From: Bremia lactucae
Lineage: Eukaryota; Oomycota; Peronosporomycetes; Peronosporales; Peronosporaceae
Direction: 5' to 3'
Length of the DNA: 20,733 bases
Assembly (NCBI RefSeq): GCF_004359215.1
Contig: NC_090610.1
Span: forward strand, 1,061,809 to 1,082,541
How positions within the stretch are numbered: position 1 is the first letter of the stretch; every line of letters starts with the position of its first letter. A program made the position numbers and the translations under genes. The notes under the pieces are model-generated. The model saw only the letters and a program-made list of their open reading frames with translations. It did no database searches and was not told where the DNA came from. Of this stretch, positions 1 to 8,834 are shown piece by piece.

Positions 1-571
1 CTCTTGAACCGTTATTAACCAAGACATTTAGTGTCTCGGTTTCTTCCTAAGATTTATCCACAGGCTGCCGAGGGATCAATCCCTCGGGATGCTGACGTCA
101 AGTCACTTCAGCATTAACTATTTGAGGAGATTTCTCCTCAAGTACGTAGGGACTTATTTCCTTAACGTCTTCCGACTGTGGTTGTGCTATCACAGTCGGG
201 TCCTCTACGGTCGACTCTCTACTCGACCTAGGATCATCTTGTTGTCCCTTTTGGACAACCGGTATCTTCCTTGGATGTCGCCCGCTAGGCATACATTCAT
301 GTCTCAATCCATTCGGCTTATTCGAGTGGTGGACCTTCGGCGCTGCCTGTGCATTCGCACAGCCGCCGGCAGCCGACTCCACAGGGTGATTAGTAATCGA
401 ACTGTGATCTTGTGCAGTCGTTCTAACAACCGTACCACAAGTGAGGCCATCGCACTCACTCGTAGTATATCCACACGCTTGTGGACGCTCCAAGACGTTC
501 ATCAGATGGCCATCTGATGAACAATTGGTAGGCGTCTTTACGGATCGATGCTGCCAGCTGATCCTTGGCTC
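1..571 (-). pseudogene. Pol linker between protease and reverse transcriptase (relic)
   Basis: Downstream of the protease on the minus strand the frame stays largely open (about 134 codons, 502-98) and encodes a low-complexity Pro/Ser/Gln-rich stretch with VQKGQQDDPRSS and EDPTVIAQPQSEDVK. It is interrupted by stops on either side. This is the usual position of the poorly conserved spacer before the RT domain in oomycete gypsy elements; no catalytic motif is visible. The assignment rests on position and on continuity with the protease, not on a diagnostic motif. Confidence 0.6.
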
Positions 572-868
572 CTATTTTCTGAGCCAAGGTAAACCTAGGA
601 TGACATCAAATTTGTCATCCAATTCCAGTACGATGAAATCATCATCGTACTGTAAATCTTTTAACGTGTAGTGAAATTTCACTACGCGTTTCATTACTGT
701 TATCGATGCGCCTGTCGCTAGACGCACCGTCATCCTCGTTGTAGGGATGTCGCGCTCAACATATTTGAGCCTGCGACCCTCTAGTGACTGGCGACGAGTA
801 AAGTTATTTGACGCCCCACGGTCCACTAGGGCTCTAAATGACAAATCATCTATCACTTTTAACTTCAA
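572..868 (-). pseudogene. Gypsy aspartic protease domain (isolated pol fragment)
   Basis: About 98 codons encode a retropepsin-like domain. The active-site region reads ALVDRGASNNF, the middle has VRLATGA, and the end has the hydrophobic FDVILGLPWL that forms the second core motif of gypsy proteases. Retropepsins use Asp-Thr/Ser-Gly, so the Arg after the catalytic Asp is a likely inactivating change. A stop follows directly after the PWLRK segment, where functional elements read on into the linker. No gag lies upstream; an LTR does. In live elements this domain processes the Gag-Pol polyprotein in the virus-like particle. This copy is a relic. Confidence 0.85.
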
Positions 869-881
869 GGTGCTTCAGTTG

Positions 882-1258
882 CGAGTGGTGCCTTACGTTA
901 CTTCACGTAAACTAGTACGAGCAGAGGAAGACTTCTCTTTAAGACAACTACTTAAAGAGGGTTACATGAAAACTGTATTAATATAATTAAGTTCTCTTCT
1001 TTCTATATGTTAATGCTAACTTAATTATGAACTAATACTAAGCATGCAATTGAAATCTTATCTGTCACTCTATTGTTTACGTTTACAGCTGATTAGTCTG
1101 CGGGATAAATAGATATAATGGTCTATACCTATTTATGGATAAGATTTCTGAACATTAGTACATAAAGTAATATTCTCCAAATATTCTCTACCTTTTCGAT
1201 AATATATTAATTAACAACTTTTAAGTGTTAATTTCATGTAACGATACACCCCGTTACA
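882..1258 (-). repeat. Truncated LTR, TGTAACGGGG family
   Basis: On the minus strand it begins TGTAACGGGGTGTATCGTTA and aligns through its length with the complete 441-bp LTR at 8344-8784, including the segment around CTTCTGCTCGTACTAG and the CGTAAGGCACCA block. It stops about 55 bases short of the terminal CCCCGTTACA, exactly where protease coding sequence begins. The sequence flanking its 1258 end is a dispersed repeat also present at 19611-19816, so this LTR appears to have landed inside that repeat. Confidence 0.85.
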
Positions 1259-2039
1259 ACATACCGTGAAAATGACGTTTTTATTCAATACAGACGGGGA
1301 GGGGGAGTGGCAATACCAAAGGGGTGTGCCGCTATACCGGCTCCCTTTATTTATTTAAAAATTATGCTGCCCTCAAGTTTTCGCCTTGTGCAAAGCACTG
1401 TAGTGTTTATGTCTATACTTTTCGGCCCTAGGTCACACCAGATTTACATGTGGTCTCGGGTTGTTTCAGAGGGCATTTACGACTATTTTATGTGTAGTAA
1501 CGTGGAGACACATAATAGACTGATCCGTACATTACCAAGTTAAGCATAACTATCGCAATTACTCACACTAGTATATGTTGTTGCTTTCGGTGTCTTTCGT
1601 CTACCATAAATAAGAAATTGATAAGTTATCAATACTTCAGCCCTCTATGCTGAAGCTTACGTAGCCGTATACTACTACGGTAATCTGGAATATATTAAAG
1701 AGGGCTAGTCCTAGCGCCATTCTTGCTTCTAAATGAATTTAAAGATTTGTAGCCCCTTTTCTGCCATTATCTTTAATGTAGCACACATGCCAATTAAATT
1801 CAAGAAGCCACAACCCTTTCGCAATCAGTAAAGGCACTTGTGGCAATTTTGCTTATTAATTCTCGCACAGGATTGGATAAATTAGATAGTCTGATTTATT
1901 AGATAGTTTGTAGGCTGGTCTCCCAATAAGTGGAAGAAGACGACTGGCTCGCTAGTCACTTAAGAATCCGCGCTTACGTAAACGGTATATAGGTCACCGT
2001 CCAGCTCGTAATCACCGTAATTAGTCTCGCTTATCGAAC
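1259..2039. other. Non-coding: repeat piece, hairpin cluster, bZIP upstream region
   Basis: 1262-1350 is a piece of a dispersed repeat (similar to 19611-19960 and to the complement of 11341-11600), cut by the LTR. 1351-1600 shows nothing recognisable; a 78-codon open frame here has no coding features. 1618-1677 has three adjacent short inverted repeats: TTGATAA/TTATCAA, CTTCAG/CTGAAG and CGTAG/CTACG. 1680-2039 is AT-rich, ends at the bZIP start codon (gaacATGG context) and should hold its promoter and 5' UTR. I could not identify a convincing oomycete initiator element. Confidence 0.5.
1262..1350 (+). repeat. Dispersed repeat copy A (partial)
   Basis: It shares GTGAAAA, GTTTTTATTCA-TAC, then GGGGTGTG and CTATACCGG with copy C (19755-19935) and the complement of copy B (11341-11420). 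Its left side is cut by the LTR end at 1258. Confidence 0.5.
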
Positions 2040-3669
2040 ATGGACGCCTTCCACAACTTGTTGCGTGAGGCAACACACCCGCGCAACGCTGGCTCGACCG
2101 GCTCATCGTCAATGCCCACATCGGTAAGTCTCACTCAGGCATTGCAGAATGCTGGTGGAGGCCACGGCATGGGCATGACGCTGCCGCTTTCCATGCCTGG
2201 CCTGCAGGCAGGTGGAGCCAACGGGCTTGCGCCGATTCACAGTGGTCGTATGAATTCACTCATGACCGTAAACACGGGTTTGATCCCTAGTCTCGGCGGC
2301 ACTGGCACACCTACATCAATTATGGCTACTTCTGGTGCTCCTGCCGCAAGTAACACACCAGTTACTGCTGCACCCATGCCGGAGAAGAAAAAAACCATTA
2401 CCAAGAAGCGTAAGACCCCAAGTTCCAACGCCGATGCCGAGTCCGGTGAGGAAGGTCGCAAGCAGCCCGAAGAGTACGAAGATCCAAAGGCAAAGCGACG
2501 CGCCCAGATTGCCAAGGCTGCTCGGAAGCACAGACAGCGCCAAAAAGATGAGCTTATTGCGCTACGTGCTAAGGTAAAGGATTTGAAGGAGCAGATTGAG
2601 GTACTTCAGTCATCCGAACCATCCGAGCACAACACAGAGCTTGGATGGAAGCAGGAGGCCGAGCAGCACGCCGAGATCCGTGCCCGCGTGGATCAAGAGA
2701 ATGATTTTTTGCGCAAAACGCTGATGGAGCAGATGAAGTTTATTCAAAGACTTCAAGACTACTTTACTAAACAGCCACTCCTTAATATGCCATCTCTCGA
2801 TATGATTTTAAACTCGTCGTCCTCGGGAGCAACTTCGCCGACTGCGCTTTCGAACACAATCTCATCAGTTTCGCCTGTGTTGCAACTCCAGGCAGGGTCT
2901 TTCCGTGACCGACTTATTGACATGGCCACAGAGGCCATGACTAACTCGGACAAGCAGCTCACGGCTTGCGAGACGGCATTTCGCAACCCCAAAACTTCCA
3001 CGATGACTTACTTTGGTCTTCAAGTGCAATATGAAATGGGCAAAAATGAAATGGGAATATTTTTTCGCCACCATTTGTATGGCTGTAACTCGATTGCAGT
3101 CATGAATGACCTTTGGTCGGTCCTTGGCGACTATACTTTTGAGAAGGGGTTTGCCTTCACAGACGTAGCTGAAATTTTGGAGGAGGTGGATTTCAACACG
3201 CGGTACATTCGCCGAGTGATTAATCTTACAATGTCCAATGATGCAGCTTTTGGCGGGGGTATGATGAAGGAGGAGAGTCTGACAATAAACCGGCAGTGCA
3301 ACCACCCAGATGGCAGTGCTACTTTGGTCTCGCGGTCCGTGCTGGACGACCCGAGTCATCCTAAGTCAGTTGACTATATTCGCCGCAACGCCACCACCAC
3401 GTATGTGACCTTTGCTAGTACGTTAATGATCTGTTCTAAATGTGTGTTCTGGTTGTAATTATAGGGCTTCATTGAAGAACTTTAGCGACTCAACTGGTCA
3501 GGGGTGTCTTCTTCTCTGGTCTGTGAAGGTTGAGTTGGATAAAAAGCCAGATGAATGCGCCAAGAGCTTCAATAATACGGACATTATTTTAAAAAATCTG
3601 TTTGAGGTTGCTCCTGTATTCGTAAAAGGCATCGTGGATCGTGCGCGCGGGTCGATTCCCCAGAGATAA
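2040..3669 (+). CDS. bZIP transcription factor with Ile at the invariant Asn position
   Basis: A nuclear DNA-binding regulator, about 521 residues if one 3' intron is removed (best model exons 2040-3400 and 3465-3669). Residues 1-110 are Ser/Gly/Met-rich and probably disordered. A basic segment (about 115-165) is followed by Leu175, Leu182 and Leu189 in heptads, then a second coiled coil near residues 215-245. The bZIP signature N-x7-R-x9-L-x6-L-x6-L is met at Arg165 and the leucines, but the Asn is Ile157. Residues 290-521 form an alpha/beta-looking C-terminal domain I cannot name. The donor at 3401 (GTATGT, 64-nt intron) and an alternative at 3422 (GTTAAT) both restore the frame with the acceptor TATAG at 3464; I prefer the first for its consensus. 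Without splicing the protein would stop at 3458. Convergent with the next gene, 200 bp away. Confidence 0.9.
3401..3464 (+). other. Predicted intron of the bZIP gene
   Basis: It begins GTATGT and ends ATTATAG, 64 nt long, like the 53-98 nt introns of the neighbouring genes. Removing it links phase 2 to the downstream frame that ends at 3669 and restores a continuous C-terminal domain. The GTTAATG at 3422 could instead be a donor for a 43-nt intron, adding seven residues. Confidence 0.6.
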
Positions 3670-3869
3670 GTTTAGGCAGTAATTATAAATTGATGGCTTG
3701 AAGTCCGTCTACTTTGTACTTGTTTTTGATTGCATGTGATAGCAGTGTAGTAAATGCTGAAGTGCATTAGTGTATAACGCAAATCTTGACTTAAGACCAA
3801 AACTTCGAGCATTCAATTTAAACTGATTTAGGTTATTCACATCACACTGGTGCGTCTTGAGCTCCCAAA
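3670..3869. other. Convergent intergenic region (shared 3' ends)
   Basis: Two hundred AT-rich bases lie between the bZIP stop and the ZRANB2-like stop, which face each other. It should carry both 3' UTRs and poly(A) sites. No gene or repeat is visible. Confidence 0.5.
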
Positions 3870-5069
3870 TTACATATAACGTCTGCCATGTCGACCAAAG
3901 TCTCGTTCACGAGAGTCTCGGGAAATACGGGATCGACTTCGACGGCGTTGATCTCGAATCCTGCAATTAGGACTTCGATCGCGTCGGTCTGTCTTCCGGC
4001 TTGGACTGCGTGGTCGTCGCTCTCGACTTCGGCTTCTGGCTCGAGCAATTTTGGTAATTTCAGGCGATCGGCTATGTTGAAGTTTTGTATCGTGACTTTG
4101 TGTGATCTCATCATCGACGGATAATGCTTGATCATGAGTATCCGTGGAGTTCTGAACGGGGCGGGTATTTAAGGACTCGGTGGCGCTTTGAGGTGGCTGG
4201 TATAAAGCTCTAAAGATAACATTAAGACTGAGTCGCGTTGTACAAACATCTCATTTCTTGTGTACCCGTATGTTTGCTGCAGACGAGCAAGTGCTGCAGC
4301 CTCGCGTTCAGCCTTCGACGCTTTCACTTTCTGATTAACCATTCAAAATGTAGAATTATCCTTACACAATTCGCACGATCCGTCTTACCTTCTTCCTCAT
4401 ACCAAAATCATCGTAGCCATCTTCACCCACCTCGGTCTTAGCCGATGCAACCCTTTATATAGGCGAGCACTATCAGCACACGTAAATGTATGAAATACTG
4501 CATCAAAGCCTCACCGTTCTTGACGCTCATTAAAGCCTCCGCCCGCACCGTCGCGCTTTTCATCCTAAATCCAACACCATCTAAGAATCCTTATCCTTCG
4601 TGACTCACATCAGCAGGCACCCACCAGTCCCGTCATTCCAGGCTTGGCGCTCTTGCACATGTTGCACTCCGAGCGCCGCTCCCAATTGACGTTTCCACAG
4701 CTGGTACGGACACATCACCAATTTAGGCTGTGCATTTGCCGATCTCACTCTACAAATAACAGTTCTTACGTGTTACACGTCCAGTCTCCAGGCTGAAATA
4801 GTCCAGGTGGGCCGCGAAAATCGTTTTCTCCTTTAACTTTGGATTTATCACCGCTTAAACCCTCGGGCCGAGGCGTTTGACAGCGGTTGCAAGAGCTTCG
4901 ACGGGCAAAGTTGACATTGGAGCAGCTACAGGAAAGAAGCGGGTTGTGTAAGAAGGAAGCCAGGCAGGTAAGATTCTTCACGAAGCAAATGCAGGACGCA
5001 CCCAGGATTGGGGCAAGACCAATCTCCGTCTGATACCTGTAGGCTTCCACGCCCATCGCGGCCTGCCAT
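3870..5069 (-). CDS. ZRANB2-like splicing factor: two RanBP2 zinc fingers and RS tail
   Basis: Seven exons join in frame to 272 residues: 5069-5002, 4925-4770, 4700-4625, 4564-4515, 4452-4389, 4330-4266, 4209-3870. All introns are GT-AG, 56-76 nt. Zinc finger 1 spans residues 17-38 (W-x-C-x4-C-x3-N-x6-C-x2-C) and finger 2 spans 71-90 (W-x-C-x2-C-x3-N-x6-C-x2-C). Next come a GGGFNER motif (108-114) and an acidic EDGYDDFG segment (127-134), both placed as in ZRANB2. Residues 206-272 are an Arg/Ser-rich tail. Known family biology: such fingers bind single-stranded RNA with a GGU core and the RS region contacts spliceosome proteins in the nucleus. I chose the ATG at 5069 for its context and position; an in-frame ATG at 5108 would add 13 residues. 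The fit of every junction and the intact cysteines make the model strong. Confidence 0.9.
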
Positions 5070-5159
5070 CGGCCTAGTTATGAATAATGAAAAGTAATAT
5101 ACCCTCAAATCTGATCAATTTTAATTCGAGTAAAATTGCTACACTTGAACATCACACTT

Positions 5160-6117
5160 TTAGTCAGTGGCTATTATGTCATCAGACGTGGTGTCATCAT
5201 TAATTATCGATGCTTCGTTTTCTGCAATTGAAAAATCTTCAGCAATTTGGAACAAGCGGACTGCGGTTTCAAATGCTTGCTCTCGGTTTTGCGCACTTTC
5301 CGCGGTCACTAATTGATCAAACGTCCTCTGGATCTCCGGGATCCGGCTTTTGGCAAACTTGTATCCGATCTTCAGAAGATCAAATTCGTCTAAATACTGA
5401 AATTGGTACGTCGAGTAGTCCTTTAGGGCCTTGAGCTGGTCCAATGTGGCGTGAATGCCCTCCACAGTTAATGAGAGCTCCTGCAACGTTGCGTCCGAAG
5501 ACAACAAAAGCTTATTTAAAGCCATCTCAAAGAATTCCTGTAATAACATCATTTGTTAAATTGCATACAATAAAATGATCTTCGGCATACTTTCAGCTCG
5601 TCTCCATCCATTCTTTCCACTCGTTTAAATTCGCCTGTCAAGCCCAAATTGTACGCGCTAGTTTTCGAATTTTTGCTACCAACGACCTCTACTTCATCTA
5701 GCAGTGCAAAGCTCTTTTCAAGCAAATCATTAAATTCTAAGAGAAACCTGTCATCATTCTCGCTTGAAGCGTCATCGCTCCCGGCGCTTTGCAATTCGTA
5801 CTGCTCTAGATATTTCTCAGTTTTCGACAGTCTCACTGGTTTGAGTTTCTAGGACAGCACCAACAATCGTATTTATACAAGCGTCATAGAACTTTCTCTA
5901 CAGCACGGCAGTGGAAGTTATTAATGAAATAAAGTCTTACCTCTGCATCGACGTCAAGGTTCTGCCTCGCGTGCGGCGGCGCCTCAACAAATCCAGCGTC
6001 AAGCGCGTCACAGTAAGGACCATTAAGACTGCTACAGAAAAGAACACCGCTAGCAGATTGCGCTGCCACTCCTACGATGACGCATAGGGCCTTTATTATT
6101 TTCAAAAGCGTCTTCAT
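5160..6117 (-). CDS. Probable secreted or ER protein of unknown function, three exons
   Basis: Exons 6117-5941, 5848-5591 and 5537-5160 join in phase 0 to 270 residues. The introns (92 and 53 nt) have GTAAGA..CCTAG and GTATGC..TACAG ends. The N terminus has a basic start (MKTLLKIIK), a hydrophobic core (about residues 10-19) and a small-residue region (AAQSASG), which is a convincing signal peptide or anchor. Cysteines at about 28 and 36 follow. The rest is acidic and predicted helical: a Glu/Asp/Ser segment near 75-95, then long Leu-rich amphipathic helices to about residue 250. The tail is acidic with no KDEL-type retention signal, no RXLR-EER motif and no second membrane segment. I do not recognise the family; an effector or a luminal helical protein are both possible. 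It ends 90 bp before the next gene and shares a 113-bp divergent spacer with uL1. Confidence 0.75.
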
Positions 6118-6230
6118 TTTTACTTTGAAGCCGCAAATTGTGATTTTAAACCTTCATGCCACATCAATTTACATGTATTTTTTTTTGTTCGTGCAACATC
6201 CATTGTCTTGGCCATCAATTGATAAAAATT
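6118..6230. promoter_or_regulatory. Bidirectional promoter region
   Basis: Only 113 bp separate the start codons of the minus-strand secreted/ER protein gene and the plus-strand uL1 gene, so both promoters and 5' UTRs must overlap here (unless 5' introns extend further). The spacer is AT-rich with a T8 run near 6179-6186. A CATCCATTGTCTTG stretch at 6197-6210 loosely resembles a pyrimidine/CATT initiator; this is weak. Confidence 0.45.
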
Positions 6231-7294
6231 ATGACCATGGGCGTGCTCTCCGCATTCTGTGCCGTCAATAATCGCGTACTTTGCTCTACTTCGAGCTCGT
6301 TGCGATCTCTTTCAACATTGAAGACCTATGCTTCAAAGCCTATACGTTCGCCTACGGCGTTCGGCCTTGTACCTCGCAGCTTTAACGTGATAAAGGTGCT
6401 CGAAGGACTGGCATTAGAGCTGATTATCGACTACTAACTTGTGCTTGCGATGCAAAAAGTCCCCTGTTGATATTCAAACAGCCGTAAACAAGTGCAAGGC
6501 GCAGAAAGTACGCAACTTTGATGAGGTGAGGATCAGATTCTGACCAAGCGCATGTAATTGCATGGCGCTGCTGTGGTTGTAATCTATTGGCGATTCACCA
6601 TCGGAATTTTATTGCCTTCGCAGACCATTGATATCGCGGTTCAGCTAGGCGTAGACCCACGCAAGCCTAACCAAAGTGTGCGTGGAGTAGTGAGTCTGCC
6701 TAATGGCACAGGAAAGGAGGTTCGGATTGCAGTATTCGCACGCGGTCCCAAAGCCGAGGAGGCTATAGCTGCTGGTGCCACCATCGTTGGTGCCGAAGAT
6801 TTAATAGAGCAGGTGCTGAGTGGAAATCTCGAGTTCGACCGCTGCATCGCCACGCCCGATGTGATGCCGCTAGTCGGTCGCGTGGCCCGTATTCTTGGCC
6901 CCCGAGGCTTGATGCCTAACCCAAAGCTAGGCACTGTAACGCAGGAGGTTGGTGACGCAATTGCAGCTGCACGGAGTGGTCAAGTGGATTTTCGTGCTGA
7001 AAAGAAAGGCATTATTCATGCTGGCGTTGGCAAGATGAGCTTTACAGAAGATGCACTGCTGGAGAATGTGCGCGCCTTTATGGTAGCGCTCAGCGACGCG
7101 AAGCCGGAAGGTGCTAAGGGCAAATACATCAAGGTACGGCACATCTTGGATTTCAATACAAAGTTAAAGCGCAATAATAAAAATTGCTGTTGTTGTTGTA
7201 GGCTGTCCATCTGAGTTCTTCAATGGGTCCAAGCTATAATTTGGATACTAAATACCTGGATCCGTCCTCAACGTATTTCATGCGCTTTGAGTGA
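6231..7294 (+). CDS. Mitochondrial large-subunit ribosomal protein uL1
   Basis: Four exons give 277 residues: 6231-6395, 6460-6525, 6624-7133, 7202-7294. The product is an L1-family rRNA-binding protein of the 50S-type ribosome (L1 stalk). Diagnostic stretches are [38 protein letters not shown] and [15 protein letters not shown]. The first ~45 residues are Ser/Arg/Leu-rich with few acids, fitting a mitochondrial targeting peptide; this and the eubacterial-type core support organelle rather than cytosolic uL1. Exon 2 ([14 protein letters not shown]) completes the N-terminal helix that leads into the exon-3 strand. Introns are 64, 98 and 68 nt; the first has a CTACTAAC branch-point-like site. 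The first donor (GTGCTC at 6396) is the least certain junction. ATG at 6237 is an equally good start by context. Confidence 0.9.
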
Positions 7295-7639
7295 ACAGCA
7301 CCTTCTGTTTCAGAATACATAGCAATACTGCCCAAGACACATATTTTAAGCTGTTATTTACTGCTAATCACTACGCATTTTAATAATAAAAAAATTAGGC
7401 CACTGCTATATGTGCACTCCCCTATCTTAACCTTGCTCGAGAGAATTGTGTCTGGAATTGCATGTCGAGAAGTCGCGCAAATGATTGAACGTGTTGGTGT
7501 CATAGCGCTTACGGTCGAACTCATGCTTCAAGACGACGCAATTGCTTAAAAATTGCATGATGTCGATTTTAACAAAACAATACGGATTTGAAGTTTTGAA
7601 TCTCACAACTAGTGTTTCGTTACAAAGCCGATGCGTTGT
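7295..7639. other. uL1 3' flank, no clear gene
   Basis: AT-rich DNA after the uL1 stop, including an A-rich stretch at 7383-7394. A plus-strand stretch without stops (7397-7546, stop TAA at 7547) would encode about 50 residues including LLERIVSGIACREVAQMIER. I cannot assign it and it has no start codon or splice context, so I do not call it a gene; it may be pseudogene debris. Confidence 0.4.
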
Positions 7640-8323
7640 CCAAACTCATTCTCGACGGAGCGTCCTCTTCATTTGAAACATCCTCGGAAAGGAATGTATA
7701 TCCACAATCGATTCCCAATTCGAGCCTTCCGAATCGCTCGTCGCCTTCGTCTTCTTCATCCTCTTCCGACTCGCCAGACAACTGCTTATCTAAGTAAGAT
7801 CGATTGTCACTTTATAAAAGTCAACATGCCTGCTCTTCCAATTTGAATTCGCAGTGCACGTCGTAAAGCAAAAAATCAATATCATCCAGCCATTATTCAT
7901 TCGTTCGAGCTCGCTCATGGACACTGCACTAATACGTATGGGCATTTCGTCGAAATTCCTGATGAAAAGTTATTGGAAGAAAATATGACTCGTTCAAAGT
8001 GCACGTGTTCCACTTCGTCGAGTAAAATGATAAAGAACGGCATGTCGTAAGAATCACGAGACATTGAAACGATAGTTGCAAGAGGACCATTTCTTTAAAT
8101 GGCGTGCCCATGAGCTCGAGCTCCTGGTACGGAATTTTAAACACCACCACGGGCTTCCCATGACGCTCCGACACGGTCTCCATCTTGTGACAAGAATCTT
8201 TAAAAATTTAATAGGCTTCTCTTGCAGCACCCACTCTCGATTCTCTTTTTCCAGTTCATCCGGGTCGTACATCGGCCGGTCCATTGTCTGTGATCCTTCG
8301 ATCATTTCCGTGTAAAACTGCTT
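7640..8323 (-). pseudogene. SPT16 (FACT subunit) pseudogene, 3' half
   Basis: Minus-strand fragments match the second half of the SPT16 histone chaperone in order but in shifting frames. They are KQFYTEMIEGSQTMDRPMYD with DPDELEKENRE (8323-8240), then after a frameshift in a T5 run HKMETVSERHGKP and IPYQELELMGTPFKEMVLL, then in another frame DMPFFIILLDEVEHVHFERV (about 8047-7988). A weaker NNGW segment and an acidic Ser/Asp/Glu tail with SDSEGSNWES (7800-7700) correspond to the extreme C terminus. SPT16 with its partner forms FACT, which moves H2A-H2B during transcription. This copy is dead: there are at least two frameshifts and an in-frame stop upstream. Homology ends about 20 bases before the LTR at 8344. 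The acidic tail is the least certain part. Confidence 0.75.
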
Positions 8324-8343
8324 TGCTTAGTATTGCCAATCAT

Positions 8344-8784
8344 TGTAACGGGGTGTATCGTTACATGAAATTAACACAAAAAGGTTGCTAATTAATATAT
8401 TATCTAAAAGGTAAATAATATTTTGGAAGTATTACTTTACATAGTAATATTCGGAAAGCTTATTCATTGGTAGATATAGGCCATCATATCTACTTGCTCC
8501 GCGATCCAGTCAGCATTGGACGCGCGCAAAGAGAGAGACAGATATGACTTTATTACATATTGTGTATTAGTATATGATTAGTGGAAAATAGATAGAAAAA
8601 GAAGAACTTAATTATATCACATATCATATACAGTACATTTAACACTCTCTAAAGCAAGTATTATAAGGAGAGTCTTCTTCTGCACGTACTAGTGTACGTG
8701 AAGTGACGTAAGGCACCATTCGCACTGAAGCAGTGCGAAGTGGACTTGAACTGAAGCAGTACAAGTCGGCAGTGCCCCGTTACA
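8344..8784 (+). repeat. Complete LTR, TGTAACGGGG family (441 bp)
   Basis: It is bounded by TGTAACGGGG and CCCCGTTACA and followed two bases later by a primer-binding-like site. The last 70 bases hold two adjacent hairpins with AAG loops: CGCACTG/CAGTGCG at 8721-8737 and ACTTGAACTG/CAGTACAAGT at 8744-8766 with one mismatch. It serves as the reference copy for the truncated LTRs at 882-1258, 9887-10055 and 20572-20733. Confidence 0.85.
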
Positions 8785-8786
8785 TC

Positions 8787-8804
8787 TGGTAGCACTTTGT
8801 AGCC
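8787..8804 (+). other. Primer-binding site of the 8344 element (candidate)
   Basis: TGGTAGCACTTTGTAGCC begins two bases after the LTR. The leading TGG is the complement of a tRNA CCA end, and the position is the canonical one. The primer tRNA cannot be named without the tRNA set of the genome. Confidence 0.6.
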
Positions 8805-8834
8805 CGTCGAAGGACCACAGTTCAAGCATCTAAC

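Larger units (their letters stand above)
1..1258 (-). mobile_element. Rearranged Ty3/gypsy fragment: LTR joined to protease and linker
   Basis: Read on the minus strand, this starts with an LTR at 1258 (TGTAACGGGG end), runs through most of that LTR to about 882, and passes within about 15 bases into a pol protease domain (868-572) and a pol linker (571-1). The primer-binding site, gag and the last ~55 bases of the LTR are absent, so an internal deletion or recombination joined LTR to protease. The same LTR family recurs at 8344-8784, 9887-10055 and 20572-20733. The element continues beyond base 1, where reverse transcriptase would be expected. It cannot be autonomous. What is seen is the LTR homology and the protease motif; the deletion is inferred. 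Confidence 0.85.

Noticed and set aside
89..517. Plus-strand frame of 142 codons
   Set aside because: Opposite strand of the gypsy pol linker; composition is unlike a protein gene and no motif is present.
1307..1543. Plus-strand frame of 78 codons
   Set aside because: It starts within a dispersed repeat, with no motif, splice context or conserved start; likely chance.
2865..3359. Minus-strand frame of 164 codons
   Set aside because: Shadow of the bZIP coding sequence; Cys/His-rich by codon complement, no domain.
3842..4135. Minus-strand frame of 97 codons
   Set aside because: It is the RS-tail exon of the ZRANB2-like gene read one base out of frame; the spliced frame gives the Arg/Ser repeats.
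4926..5108. Separate small genes at 4926-5108 and 4766-5056 on the minus strand
   Set aside because: Each contains half of a RanBP2 zinc finger; they are two exons of one gene read through their introns.
5160..5836. RXLR effector in the secreted/ER gene
   Set aside because: A signal-like N terminus is present but no R-x-L-R or E-E-R motif follows in the expected window; only a chance RLSK is seen.
8076..8315. Plus-strand frame of 79 codons
   Set aside because: Opposite strand of the SPT16 pseudogene fragment.
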